64,000 nt of DNA from JAJYKC01 sp963823105 (GTDB lineage: Bacteria; Acidobacteriota; Terriglobia; Bryobacterales; Bryobacteraceae). The position numbers and the translations under genes are program-made. Of the stretch, positions 45,081-54,695 are shown piece by piece; positions within the stretch are counted from its first letter, which is position 1, and the number at the start of each line of letters is the position of its first letter. A model generated the notes under the pieces. That model was not told where the DNA came from. It ran no database searches and saw only the letters and a list, made by a program, of their open reading frames with translations. The stretch covers positions 1 to 64,000 of the forward strand of contig CAWGKC010000019.1 of assembly GCA_963823105.1 (NCBI GenBank). Reading direction: 5' to 3'.

Positions 45081-45425
45081 ATGAACTCGATTGGCAAGCC
45101 AGTGCCGGAGTTGCCGGTCGCCGATGTCGAACGCGCGCAACAGCATTATAGAGATGCGCTCGGCTTTGAGATTGGATGGCTTTACCCAGGCAAAGGGATT
45201 GGGGCCGTGACGCGCGGCGACGTGGCGATATTCTTTCGGAAGCGGGAGCCGCCGTTCGAACCCGCGATTCACTGGGTGTTCGCCGAAGATATCGATGCGT
45301 CGTACGAGGAACTGAAGTCGTTAGGTGCAAACATCGTGGATCCTCTGGAAAGAAAGCCTTGGGGGTTACGGCAGTTCACCGTAGAGGATCTGGACGGAAA
45401 CCTATTCTATTTCCACCATGACTAA
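45081..45425 (+). CDS. glyoxalase/bleomycin-resistance (VOC) fold protein
   Basis: 114 residues with a single VOC domain: PVPELPVADVERAQQHYRDA at the N-terminus and WGLRQFTVEDLDGNLFYFH at the end, where the acidic residue of the DLDGN segment and the nearby Glu could bind metal. Members include glyoxalases, resistance proteins and small dioxygenases; the substrate is unknown. Good Shine-Dalgarno AAGGAG. It is followed by hppD, itself built on the VOC fold, which may reflect a shared regulator or a duplication, though sequences are distant. Confidence 0.75.
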   Translation: MNSIGKPVPELPVADVERAQQHYRDALGFEIGWLYPGKGIGAVTRGDVAIFFRKREPPFEPAIHWVFAEDIDASYEELKSLGANIVDPLERKPWGLRQFTVEDLDGNLFYFHHD

Positions 45426-45476
45426 CTGAAAGCCGCATTCAAAGTACGGCACTAGCGGAGTTTAAAGGAGATGCAG

Positions 45477-46608
45477 ATGGCGCAGATTGCGGAGACGACG
45501 AAGCAGGCTGAGAGCGCGAAGGATTTTCTGCCGTTGAACGGGACCGACCATGTGGAGTTTTATGTGGGCAACGCGCGGCAGGCGGCGTATTATTACCGCG
45601 CGGCGTTTGGGATGAAGCTGGTGGCGTATCGCGGGCCGGAGACGGGGACGCGGGACCGGGCTTCGTATGTGGTGCAGCAGGACAAGATTCGCTTCGTGTT
45701 GACGACGGCGCTGCAGCCGGATTCGCCGATCGCCGAGCATGTGAAGCTGCATGGGGACGGAGTGAAGGCGATCGCGCTGTGGGTGGACGACGCGGAGGGG
45801 GCGTGGCGGGAGACGACGCGGCGTGGCGGGCGATCGATCGAGCCGCCTACGGTTCATAAGGACGAGCAGGGGGAAGTGCGGACGGCGTCGATCGCCGCGT
45901 ACGGAGATACGGTGCATACGTTCGTCGAGCGGTCCGGGTATCGCGGCGTGTTTTTTCCAGGGTATAAAGCGATGCCGGAGGACACGGTGGCGAGGCCGGT
46001 GGGGTTGATGCATATCGACCACATGGTGGGCAACGTGGGTTGGGGGGAGATGGACCGGTGGGTGAATTTTTATCGCGACGTGATGGGGTTCGAGCTGTAC
46101 CAGCATTTCGACGATAACGACATCAGCACGGAATATTCGGCGCTGATGTCGAAGGTGATGGCGAATGGGAATGGGCGGGTGAAGTTTCCGATCAACGAGC
46201 CGGCGGAGGGGCGGAAGAAATCGCAGATCGAGGAGTATCTGGAGTTTTACCGCGGACCGGGGGTGCAGCATATCGCGATGGCGACGCACGATATTGTCGG
46301 CGACGGTGGAGACGCTTCGGGATCAAGGGGTGGAGTTTTTGCGCGTGCCGGAGACTTATTACGCGGAGCTGGAGGGGCGCGTGGGGAAGATCGAGGAGCC
46401 GGTAGAGCGGTTGCGCGAGTTGGGGATTCTGGTGGACCGCGACGAAGAAGGCTACATGCTGCAGATTTTCACGAGGCCGGTGGAGGACCGGCCGACTCTG
46501 TTTTACGAAATCATCCAGCGCAAAGGGAGCCGGAGCTTCGGGAAGGGGAATTTCAAGGCGCTGTTCGAGGCGATCGAACGCGAGCAGGCGACGCGCGGGA
46601 ATTTGTAG
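45477..46608 (+). CDS. hppD: 4-hydroxyphenylpyruvate dioxygenase, frameshifted near 46297
   Basis: Converts 4-hydroxyphenylpyruvate to homogentisate in tyrosine catabolism. The metal-ligand segments are present: MHIDHMVGNVG (first His), GVQHIAMATHDIV (second His) and EEGYMLQIFTRPVEDRPTLF (Glu). C-terminal FYEIIQRKGSRSFGKGNFK is highly typical. The frame breaks after THDIV at about 46297; reading GTCGCGAC for GTCGGCGAC restores ATVETLRDQGVEFLRVP and a ~376-residue enzyme. ATG 45477 is chosen because AAAGGAG lies 6 nt upstream (ATG 45471 is too close). No other homogentisate gene is adjacent. Confidence 0.85.
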
Positions 46609-46620
46609 CGCGGGGCCCGG

Positions 46621-48030
46621 TTAGATGTCGTAGTAGAGCGAGAACTCGTAGGGGTGCGGGCGCAGGCGGACGGCGTCGGCCTCGTTTTTCTTTTTGTATT
46701 CGATGAAGGCTTCGAGGAGCTCTTCGGTGAAGACGTCGCCCTTCAGGAGAAAATCGTGGTCGTCTTCGAGGCAGCGCAGGGCTTCGTCGAGCGATGCGGG
46801 CATGGAGGGGACCATCTTCATTTCCTCGGGCGAGAGATCGTAGATGTCTTTGTCGAGCGGCTCGCCGGGGGCGATTTTGTTGAGCACGCCGTCGAGGCCG
46901 GCCATGAGCATGGCGGCGAAGGCGAGGTAGGGATTGGCGGAGGGATCCGGCGGGCGGAACTCGACGCGCTTGGCTTTGGGGCTGGCCGAATACATCGGGA
47001 TGCGGCAGGCGGCGGAGCGGTTGCGGCGGGAGTAGGCGAGGTTGACGGGGGCTTCGTAGCCGGGGACGAGGCGCTTGTAGCTGTTGGTGGTGGGGGCGAT
47101 GATGGCGGAGAGGGCGCGGGCGTGTTTGAGCAGGCCGCCGATGTACCATAGCGCCATGTCGCTCAAGCCGGCATAGCCGTCGCCGGCGAACAGCGGCTTG
47201 CCGCCGCTCCAGATGCTTTGATGGGTGTGCATGCCGCTGCCGTTGTCGCCGAAGAGGGGCTTGGGCATGAAGGTGACGGTTTTGCCGGCTTTGTTGGCGA
47301 CGTTGCGCACGATGTATTTGTAGAGCATCATGTTGTCGGCCGATTTGACGAGGGTGTCGAAGCGCTGGTCGATTTCGCATTGGCCGCCGGTGGCGACTTC
47401 GTGGTGATGGCACTCGATGTCGAGGCCGCAGGCGATCATGGTCTCGACCATTTCGCCGCGCAGGCCCTGGTAATGATCGGTGGGCGGGACGGGGAAATAG
47501 CCTTCCTTATAGCGGGGCCGGTAGCCGAGGTTGTTTTCGGCGCGGCCGGAGTTCCAGCGGCCTTCCTCGGCGTCGATGAAGTAGAAGCCCTGGTGCTGGT
47601 TCTGATCGAAGCGGACGTTGTCGAAGATGAAGAACTCGGCTTCGGCGCCGAAGTAGGCGGTGTCGCCGACGCCGACGTTTTGAAGATAGAGTTCGGCCTT
47701 GCGGGCGATCCAGCGCGGGTCGCGGACGTAGTGCTGGCGCGTGATGGGATCGATGACGTCGCCGGTCATGATGAGCGTCTTGATGGAGGTGAAGGGATCG
47801 ACGAAGGCGGTGGCGGGGTCGGGGATGAGGAGCATGTCGCTCTCGTTGATGGCCGCCCAGCCGCGGATGCTGGAGCCGTCGATGCCGAAGCCGTCTTCAA
47901 AGGAATCGTCGTCGAGGGCTCCGATGGGATAGGAGATGTGGTGCTGCAGGCCGGGGATGTCGGTGAAGCGCAGGTCGAACTGTTTCACTTCGTTCTTGGC
48001 GGCGAATTCCAAAACTTCTTTAGGGGTCAT
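46621..48030 (-). CDS. glnA: glutamine synthetase type I
   Basis: 469 residues, the usual length of bacterial GlnA. Seen: N-terminal MTPKEVLEFAAKNEVKQFDL, DGSSIRGW, the ATP/metal-binding GAEAEFFIFD and HHEVATGGQCEI, NGSGMHTHQS, and the adenylylation site IYDLSPEE. It forms glutamine from glutamate, ammonia and ATP in the cytoplasm; the Tyr in that site suggests control by an adenylyltransferase, not encoded here. Shine-Dalgarno GGAG upstream of ATG 48030. It converges on hppD with only 12 bp between the stop codons. Intact. Confidence 0.95.
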   Translation of the reverse strand: MTPKEVLEFAAKNEVKQFDLRFTDIPGLQHHISYPIGALDDDSFEDGFGIDGSSIRGWAAINESDMLLIPDPATAFVDPFTSIKTLIMTGDVIDPITRQHYVRDPRWIARKAELYLQNVGVGDTAYFGAEAEFFIFDNVRFDQNQHQGFYFIDAEEGRWNSGRAENNLGYRPRYKEGYFPVPPTDHYQGLRGEMVETMIACGLDIECHHHEVATGGQCEIDQRFDTLVKSADNMMLYKYIVRNVANKAGKTVTFMPKPLFGDNGSGMHTHQSIWSGGKPLFAGDGYAGLSDMALWYIGGLLKHARALSAIIAPTTNSYKRLVPGYEAPVNLAYSRRNRSAACRIPMYSASPKAKRVEFRPPDPSANPYLAFAAMLMAGLDGVLNKIAPGEPLDKDIYDLSPEEMKMVPSMPASLDEALRCLEDDHDFLLKGDVFTEELLEAFIEYKKKNEADAVRLRPHPYEFSLYYDI

Positions 48031-48182
48031 GTTTTCTCCGGAATCGAACAGTGTATCGCTGTGAGCGGGGGAAAGGGAAGTGGGGTGCGGCGATTTTTGG
48101 CGTACGCCGCCGCGTCCGCCGGCCGTCCACCGCCCGAACGGAAGCGACGCTGCGTCGCCAGCGGGCCCACGCAAAGTGAAAT

Positions 48183-48592
48183 TTAGCGGATATCCCGCCA
48201 GACCTTCGCCGTCACGAACATCGCAAGGTGGCGCACGTTGGTCGTGGCGATCACTACATCCTCGGCACGCGCGGCGAGCGTCGATGCCTGGGCGGCGAGA
48301 ATCATGCCGGCATCGAGCGATGCGTCCTGGCCCCTTTGACCATTGCCATAGTGGTGATCGGAAGATAAGCGAGAACCTGGCGAGCGCCGTCGAGACGGGC
48401 GAGACCCTTCGTGCGATCCGCACGAATTAATTCCCGCCGCACCTCGTAATCGGCAATCTCCGGGATCACCACCCGATCTCCTCCCCGCACCCGCGAGGCG
48501 AGCCAAAGCTTGCATTCCTCGTTATCCGGAGAACTTCGTGGATTCGTAATCATTCCAAGTGGACCGGCGTCCAACAGAATGATCGACCTCAT
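48183..48592 (-). pseudogene. vapC PIN-domain toxin with internal deletion and frameshift
   Basis: N-terminus IILLDAGPLGMITNP contains the first catalytic Asp, and IPEIADYEVRRELIRA the Glu. The C-terminal part, DASLDAGMILAAQA and DVVIATTNVRHLAMF, has the later acids but is in another frame. Between LPITTMAM and DASLDA the chain lacks about 15-20 residues that VapC relatives have, and the reading frame changes near 48340. So a short deletion and a shift broke the toxin. Start ATG overlaps the stop of the upstream antitoxin-like gene (ATGA). Confidence 0.7.
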
Positions 48593-48789
48593 GCAAACAA
48601 CTGGTATCCCGCGGGACGTTCGCGATCAAGGCCCCGTCGCAGGCACTCGAACGTCTCCCGCTGTTCGGATTCGTCGTCGCGCATCCATTGATCGAACAAC
48701 CGGTCCAAAGCGGCCGGGTCGTTTCCGCCCGCGACGCTTTCGTCCGTCGCAAGGCGGACGTTCGGATCGGCGCCGGTGGTGTTGAGCAT
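48589..48789 (-). CDS. antitoxin-like small protein upstream of broken vapC
   Basis: 66 residues, acidic, with a C-terminal LDRLFDQWMRDDESEQRETF and a basic tail, like antitoxins that pair with PIN toxins. It lies directly upstream of the vapC pseudogene, sharing ATGA. The start is uncertain because an open frame continues upstream to 48869 in another frame. The partner is broken, so it may be without function. Confidence 0.5.
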   Translation of the reverse strand: MLNTTGADPNVRLATDESVAGGNDPAALDRLFDQWMRDDESEQRETFECLRRGLDRERPAGYQLFA

Positions 48790-48865
48790 TTCATCTTGAG
48801 TTTAATGCAAGACCGACCAGTATCGCGGTGTCCCGTGACGTCCCCGGCGCAACTTCCTCCCACGC

Positions 48866-50984
48866 TCACGCCGAGTGCAGCGCCGCCACCTCATAGTCGA
48901 GGACGCCGGGGACGGTGAACTCGACCGTCCCCCGGTCGACGCGGAAAGGCAGCCTCGTCCCGGCGCGGAGCAGTTCGACGCGGCCGATGCGGGCCGACGG
49001 AGGGAGGCTCAGGCGCACCTTCTGCGGGCCGATGGGGAAGAAGTCGCGGATCCAGCCGCGGTGCATGGCGGGGTTGGTGTAATTAAGGATGTGGACGGCG
49101 AAGCCGGCTTCCGTTTCCCAGGCGAAGCTTTCGATCACGCCGGCGCCTTCGATGGTCACCGGAGGATTCGGGCCGGCCACCCAGCGGATGGAGTTCTGAA
49201 GCAGGCGCGCGAGGTCGGTATGGCCGGAGCGCCACATGGTGCGCTCAATGTCGCCGGGAAAAAAGACGCGGCGGCTGGCGCCCTCTTCGCGGAGGACGAC
49301 CGCGGGCTCCGTCGTGCGCGGCTGAAGCGGATAGGACAACTCGGGAGGGTAGGCGACGAAGCCGGGCACGACGGTGAGAACGGGGTCCGCGACAGGGGCG
49401 AGCGGCACGCGGTTTTCCGCGCCGGGAATCCAGTGCGTGCCGGAGAAGCCGGCGAGAATCGGATGCGCCTTCTCGATGCGCGCGAGATAGGCGTTGCCGT
49501 TGGTGCCGATCGACCGCGCCCGCTTTGCGGATGCCGAAGACGGAGGCGAGTCCGAAGTCGGCGCGAGGCTGGTTGCGCTCGGTGTAGAGGCTGGTTTCAA
49601 ACGTCGCCAGCAGCCCGCCTCCGGCATCGGCGTAGGCGCGAAGCTGCTCGCATTGGCGGTCGCTGAGAAGGGCGGTGTTGGGAAGCAGGAGCGCGGAGTA
49701 CTTGGAAATGTCCGCCGCGGCCAGCTTGTCCTCATGCACGAAGTCGAACAGGAAACGGCCTTCGAGCAGGGCGTAATAGAGGCCGTGCATGTACTGCGAC
49801 ATCAGCGCGCCGCGGGGCGGTTGGTAGAAGAGGTTGGTGCGCTGGCCGATGACGACGCCGATGTTGGCGATCGAGCGTTTGTTGGCGAAGTGGACGTCGT
49901 GCTTCGCCATCCAATCGAAATATTCGCGCGCCGGGGCGAGCCAGCGGCGGTCCTCGCCCATGCCGTCCTCGGCGCCAATGAAGTCATGGTACGGCGCGAG
50001 ACCGGCGGCCAGCGTTTCGTTGAACCACATCCGCTCCTCGCGCTCGGATTTATAAACGGTTCGCCAGCGCGGCGTGCCGGTGGACCAGGCGCCGGTGACG
50101 TTGGTGGAGAGTTTGCCGCCCTGCACGGCGTTGCAGACGCGGCCCTGCAGAGTGCAGCCCCAGATCGGTGTATCGTCGCCGCCGCGCCCCTGGTTGTCGC
50201 ACTGAAACCACTCGCAGATGGCGCCGAGTTCGGCCAGATTGACGGTGCATCGCAGGTTGCCGCCCAGGTTTCCGAAAAAGTAATTGGCAGCGCGCTTCTC
50301 CTTGGCGATCGCATCGTAAAGCTTCCACAGATAGAGCGTCCGTTCGTTGAACTTGTCCCAGTAATCGGGAGTGCCGGAGGCGGGCAGCGCGCGGCACTGC
50401 GCGCAGTGGCAGACGGGCAGCGACCCCAGCGGAGGCCAGGCGTTGGTGTACAACGCATCGACGTCGTAAAGCGTATTGATCTCCTTCATGATGGCCGGCA
50501 TGTAGTCGGTCATGTACGCGCTGAACATGCAGGTGCGGAAGAGGCGCGGGTCCTCGGTGAGCGGGACGGGCTTGCCTTGCGCGTCGCGCTGGAACCAGTC
50601 GGGGTGGGCCAGCAGCGCGTCTTCCCAATTGAGGTCCGGGCTCATGCGCGCGACTACTTGGAGACCGCGTTTCTTGGCGGCGGCGCAGCACTCGCCGAAG
50701 AAGTCGCGCTCGCCCAGGAATTTCCCTTTGCGGTGGAAAGGAACGCGCGTCTGGTAGAAGGCGAGGATGCCCGTGACACTGACCAGGACCGCATCCACTT
50801 TGAGGCTGGCCCAATAATCGGCCCACTCCTCGACGTTCATGACCACCGGGTCGTGCTCGGTCATATTCAGTTGCCCGATCCGGCGAATACGACGGGACGA
50901 GGGAAGCGCGGCGGCGGGAGAGAGCAGGGAAGCGGTGATGGCGGCGGCCGGAACGGCGATCAACTCGCGGCGGTTGAGGTCCAT
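48866..50984 (-). CDS. Tat-exported glycosidase-like protein (GHL6/beta-galactosidase trimerisation type), frameshifted near 49523
   Basis: About 705 residues after repair. The N-terminus LNRRELIAVPAAAITASLL is a twin-arginine-like signal. Residues ~60-330 look like a TIM-barrel of the hypothetical glycosyl hydrolase 6 family (VDAVLVSVTGILAFYQTRVP, VVARMSPDLNWEDALLAHPD, ALYTNAWPPLGSLPVCHCAQ). A flavodoxin-like trimerisation domain follows (ALLLPNTALLSDRQCEQLRA), then a beta-sandwich. Removal of one G from GCGGGCGCGG near 49520 joins VFGIRKA to RSIGTNGNAYLARIEK. Shine-Dalgarno AAGGAG supports ATG 50984. The sugar substrate is unknown. Confidence 0.75.
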
Positions 50985-51112
50985 GGAAAACTCCTTGTGC
51001 GAGGCGGCGGCCGGAGCACGAGGCGCGGCCATTCCCCGTCGTTTGAAAGTTTATCGAATGCAACCGAAAACGCGAAGCTTCCGTCTAACGTCCATCGAAG
51101 GAGGATACGTAG

Positions 51113-51637
51113 ATGATCAAGCGCCGGTGTCTTGCATTTTGTTTCCCTGGAATCTGGATGGCCGCCATCGCCGCCGACGGGCAAATCCCGCGGACGATCG
51201 TTCTCGCGCCGGTGGGCCTTGCAGCAACCGAAACCGCACAAATCAATATTGTCAGCTCGGCCGCCGCTTATCCAGGCGGCGCCTTCGTCACGACTTGCCA
51301 GGCATCGGTTACATTCTATGGCGCCGATGGTACCGCTCTCGGCGCGGCCACCGATCTCACCGCCGGCAACACGGCGCAGGTTCTATCGGCGAAACTGCCC
51401 TACGCGGCGACCGGCGCTACAGGCGCGCGAACCGCCATTAGCGCCCGGATCGCGCTTACCCCAGCCCCCGCTGTTTCCTCCACCCTCGCCCCGCCAATTC
51501 CGCCGTGCGCACTCGCCTACTCGCTCGAAACCTACGACACCGCGACTGGAGTCACGCACGCCTACGTATCGGGTGAAGCCGCGCAGTCGGCAATCGCGGC
51601 TTCCGCCCGCGGAAGCGGACCCGGCAGTCCTCGTTAG
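51113..51637 (+). CDS. exported Ala/Thr-rich hypothetical protein
   Basis: 174 residues with a signal peptide (CLAFCFPGIWMAAIAADGQ). The mature part is rich in Ala and Thr and predicted to be beta-stranded (FVTTCQASVTFYGADGTALG, CALAYSLETYDTATGVTHAY). Two Cys, near 63 and 137, may pair. The gene begins after a good GGAGG (51099-51103). It is divergent from the glycosidase-like gene. Not recognised; similar small exported proteins are frequent in Solibacter-like genomes. Confidence 0.6.
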   Translation: MIKRRCLAFCFPGIWMAAIAADGQIPRTIVLAPVGLAATETAQINIVSSAAAYPGGAFVTTCQASVTFYGADGTALGAATDLTAGNTAQVLSAKLPYAATGATGARTAISARIALTPAPAVSSTLAPPIPPCALAYSLETYDTATGVTHAYVSGEAAQSAIAASARGSGPGSPR

Positions 51638-51701
51638 GGAAAACTGTCCGATAATATCCTGTATCACGGCAACATCAAGTAGAGTTCGTGGCGTCCATCG
51701 A

Positions 51702-52526
51702 GTGCTCTTCGCGGCCTTGATCGAACTTGTTTTGAGCGCATCGGTGTATGCGCAGCAGGTTGCGGACCCTTATTCGATGGGTATGAAGATCGTCGGCGGG
51801 AATGGCTGTCCAGTCTTTGTCGATGGCGTCGTTCCCGGCTCGCCCGCGGAACGCGCCGGAATACGCCCTGGCGACAAAGTATTGGCGGTGGACGGTACGC
51901 AAGTAAATGACGTCGCACAGACCGCCCGCCTCATCCAGTCGAATGCCCCGACGAAAGTTTCCCTGACGCTTTTGCGCGGCGACAAAGAAATCGACGTGGC
52001 CGCCGAGCGCGAAAAGCGTTCCCTGATCTATACCCGGAACGGGCAGAAGATGATTTCCGGAATGTTCTTTTCTCCCGATACCACACAGGCGGAAGTCGAT
52101 CGAATGCTGGCTTTCGATGGCCGCCGCTTTGTCGCGAGCGTCTTTCCCACTCATTACCCAGCCAACCCGGAGACATTCTATGCCGGGTTTGAGATTTTCC
52201 TGCTACGCGATCCCGCGCAAGCGGCGGTCGGCGGAATCGAGGATGGGCCGGCATCGCAAGCGGGGGCGCACTGGGGCGATGTCCTGCTCTCGGTGAATGA
52301 TGTGGCCGTTGCCGGGAAGACGCCATCCGAAATCGAACGAATGTTTTCGGCCACGGAGCCAGCGCCGATGCGCCTCCAAATCGACCGGCTCGGCGCCGTC
52401 AAAACGCTCGAATTCCATCTCGAAGAAGCGGGGGAGATCGCACGGCAAAACGGGAAGCGATTCGCGCAAGGGCAACTCGTACCGATTTGGGCGACCGCTG
52501 GGGACTTGCACTGCTTCCTTCACTGA
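51702..52526 (+). CDS. exported protein with two PDZ domains
   Basis: About 274 residues. GTG 51702 begins the signal peptide (LFAALIELVLSASVYAQQ). The first PDZ domain (about 28-100) has CPVFVDGVVPGSPAERAGIR and PGDKVLAVDGTQV; a second (about 175-250) has GIEDGPASQAGAHWGDVLLS and VNDVAVAGKTPSEI. No protease domain is attached, so it is likely an adaptor binding C-terminal peptides in the periplasm. It sits 65 bp after the previous exported protein gene and before groES. Confidence 0.75.
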   Translation: MLFAALIELVLSASVYAQQVADPYSMGMKIVGGNGCPVFVDGVVPGSPAERAGIRPGDKVLAVDGTQVNDVAQTARLIQSNAPTKVSLTLLRGDKEIDVAAEREKRSLIYTRNGQKMISGMFFSPDTTQAEVDRMLAFDGRRFVASVFPTHYPANPETFYAGFEIFLLRDPAQAAVGGIEDGPASQAGAHWGDVLLSVNDVAVAGKTPSEIERMFSATEPAPMRLQIDRLGAVKTLEFHLEEAGEIARQNGKRFAQGQLVPIWATAGDLHCFLH

Positions 52527-52777
52527 TCGATGAGGTGTTCCAACCGGCCGGGTGGATCGCCCCTGGCCGTCCCTAATTCCGACAATCACAAGAATTTACG
52601 GATCAACGCTATGGCATGTGTTTTGCCTCGCCGGGTCGAAGCCAGGGCGTCCAACGCTCTCGCTCGCTCCCACTGTGCTAAACTCAAAAACCGAAGCAGG
52701 AAACCGGGCCGCGAGCCGCATTTCGGATCGCGTCCGCCTCTCCAAGCGCTTCCGACTCGATTAGGAGACTTTACGCC

Positions 52778-53074
52778 ATGAATCTTCGTCCGCTGCACGA
52801 CCGCGTCCTGATCCGCCGCCTCGACAACGATAAGGAAACCAAGCACGGCAGCATCATCATCCCCGACTCCGCCAAGGAAAAGCCGCAGCAGGGCGAAGTC
52901 GTCTCCGCCGGCGATGGCAAGGTCCTCGAAACCGGCGAGCGCGTCGCGCTCGAAGTCAAGGCCGGCGACCGCATCCTCTTTGGGAAGTACTCCGGCGCCG
53001 AGGTCAAGATCGACGGCGAGGATCTCCTCATCCTGAAGGAAGACGAGATTCTGGGAGTCGTTTCGAATGCCTAA
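52778..53074 (+). CDS. groES: co-chaperonin GroES
   Basis: 98 residues, the typical length. MNLRPLHDRVLIRRLDNDKE, GSIIIPDSAKEKPQQGEVVS and the mobile-loop and roof elements are as expected; the end LILKEDEILGVV is canonical. GroES caps GroEL during folding in the cytoplasm. No groEL follows: the next gene, overlapping the last 8 bp, is an OmpH/Skp-like periplasmic chaperone. A TAGGAG Shine-Dalgarno is present. Upstream, only a weak CIRCE-like half site (CTGTGCTAA near 52675) was noticed, so control by HrcA is not supported. Confidence 0.9.
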   Translation: MNLRPLHDRVLIRRLDNDKETKHGSIIIPDSAKEKPQQGEVVSAGDGKVLETGERVALEVKAGDRILFGKYSGAEVKIDGEDLLILKEDEILGVVSNA

Positions 53075-53570
53075 GTTTTTCCGCGCGGCGTTGCTCGCCG
53101 CCCTCGGCGCCGGTCTTGCCGCCGCGCAGGCCAAAATCGGCATCGTCAATTCCGCCCGCGCCATCTCGGCCACGGCCGAAATCAAGAAGGCGCAGGCCGA
53201 TCTCGAAGCGCGTTTCAAGCCGCGCCAGGACGAACTCGCCAAGCTGCAGCAAGACCTTCAAACCATCCAAAGCCAGTTGCAGGGCGGAAAGCTCAGCCAG
53301 CAGGGCCAACAGGAATTGACCGCCGACGGCCAAACCAAGCAGCGCGAGTTCACCCGCAAGGAACAGGATCTGCGCGACGACGTGGACCGCGAGCGCCAGG
53401 ACATTCTCGGCCGCGCCAACGCGCGCATGCAGGAGGTGGTCAAAACCATCGCCAACGATAAGGGCCTCGACGCCGTCTTCGATTCCTCCACCATGGTCTT
53501 TTTCAAGCCGGCGCTGGAGCTCACCGACGAAGCCATCGCCGCCTACGACAAAGCCTATCCTGTAAAGTAA
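53067..53570 (+). CDS. OmpH/Skp-like periplasmic chaperone
   Basis: 167 residues. Signal peptide FFRAALLAALGAGLAAAQA, then KIGIVNSARAISATAEIKKA, a long coiled-coil arm (about 45-115, rich in Q, E, K), and the second body segment VVKTIANDKGLDAVFDSSTM. The layout is that of Skp/OmpH, a trimeric chaperone holding outer-membrane proteins in the periplasm. The start overlaps the groES end by 8 bp, so the cytoplasmic and periplasmic chaperones may be co-translated. The next gene begins 15 bp later on the same strand. Confidence 0.8.
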   Translation: MPKFFRAALLAALGAGLAAAQAKIGIVNSARAISATAEIKKAQADLEARFKPRQDELAKLQQDLQTIQSQLQGGKLSQQGQQELTADGQTKQREFTRKEQDLRDDVDRERQDILGRANARMQEVVKTIANDKGLDAVFDSSTMVFFKPALELTDEAIAAYDKAYPVK

Positions 53571-53585
53571 AGATAGACGCGCGGC

Positions 53586-54077
53586 ATGGGAAGCTACCTC
53601 GAAGCATACGGATCGCAGGAAGAGTTGCGCGCGAAACGCGTTCGCCTCGTTAAGATCGTTTCCATCTGCGCCATCCTCGCTTTCGTAATCGGCGCGATTC
53701 TCTATTCCTCCTTCCGCAATTACAGCGAGGAGAGCCAGGTAAAAGCCTTCCTCCGGCTCCTGCGCAACGGCCAATATCAGGACGCCTACATCATGTTCGG
53801 ATGCACCGAGCAGACGCCCTGCGCTAACTACGCGTTTCCCCAATTCCGCGACGATTGGGGCCCGCAAAGCGCCCACGCCGACGCCGCTTCCGCCTCCGCC
53901 GGCGATGCCGAATCCTGCGGCTCCGGCGTTCTCGTCCAGGTCAACTACCCCCATGCCGAAACCGTCGCCCTTTGGGTGGAGCGCGGTAGTAACACCATCG
54001 GTTTCGCGCCCTGGAAACAATGCCCCGGACGCCATTGGCACATCGGCGCGTTCTTCAAATCCCTCATCGGAAAATAG
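53586..54077 (+). CDS. single-helix membrane protein of unknown function
   Basis: 163 residues. One membrane helix (IVSICAILAFVIGAILYSSF, about 23-42) after a basic cytoplasmic tail, and a ~115-residue outer domain with Cys at MFGCTEQTPC and further Cys near 120 and 145. The domain (KAFLRLLRNGQYQDAYIMFG) resembles small periplasmic ligand-binding-like modules (NTF2/DUF4864-like). It follows the Skp-like gene closely, so it may belong to the groES-skp transcript and envelope upkeep. Role is inference only. Confidence 0.6.
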   Translation: MGSYLEAYGSQEELRAKRVRLVKIVSICAILAFVIGAILYSSFRNYSEESQVKAFLRLLRNGQYQDAYIMFGCTEQTPCANYAFPQFRDDWGPQSAHADAASASAGDAESCGSGVLVQVNYPHAETVALWVERGSNTIGFAPWKQCPGRHWHIGAFFKSLIGK

Positions 54078-54098
54078 ATTCGCAATCCGATCTCCCGC

Positions 54099-54500
54099 TC
54101 ACCGCAGATGGGCGTACTCCGCCTTCGCTTGCTCGAAAATTGGGATGTCCGGGTCGGCGTCTTTCCAGAGAGTCAGGAAATCCTGGTAGGCGGCTGACGC
54201 TTTCGTCGTCTCTCACGATGAAACGAACGCTCTGCCTAATTGCAAGTGCGCCATTGCGCCGATAGGGTCGATGGCCACGATCCCGCGGTGATCGGGAATC
54301 TTCTGAAATTCCGCGCGTCGCCACGCGGCCAGATACGCCTCGCCGCGCACATACACCGGATAGAGCGTCCCGAAGAACCCGTGAAAACTGCAAGGGAAGC
54401 GCCCCCCGGGAAGCGACTCGTAAGTCGCCGCCGAAATGGAACTGCCAGTCGGATTGGATAAGCGAATGCCAGGAATCCGAGCCGGCGTTTTGGGCGTCAT
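54099..54500 (-). pseudogene. C-terminal remnant of a TPR-type Ser/Thr kinase
   Basis: Pieces in different minus-strand frames match the end of the kinase at 55285-58371: FFGTLYPVYVRGEAYLA (compare FFGAMYPVYVRGLAYS), EFQKIPDHRGIV and DPIGAMAHLQLGRAF, then, after a frame change, DFLTLWKDADPDIPIFEQAK and the stop at 54099. At least two frameshifts separate them and no N-terminal part exists. It is the tail of a second, deleted kinase of the same type next to the living copy, on the opposite strand. Confidence 0.7.
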
Positions 54501-54695
54501 GAGATCTCCTCTTCCGCGCGTCGCGGCAAATGCTCGCCGGGATTTCCGCCGATCGTCCCGCTCCCCCCCTGCCGTATTTCGCCTCGGGAAGGATTGCCAT
54601 CCTGCCGCTGAAGTGGTTGCACCATCCGGACGATCGGTTCGGGACGCCGCCCCGATCGCCGAATCCCAACATCTTAGTCCTGGGCCAGTTCCAGC

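Noticed and set aside
49494..51116. 540-codon plus-strand ORF
   Set aside because: Antisense to the glycosidase-like gene; no domain.
52660..52690. CIRCE operator upstream of groES
   Set aside because: Only one half site (CTGTGCTAA) is partly similar; the other half does not match at the required 9-nt spacing.
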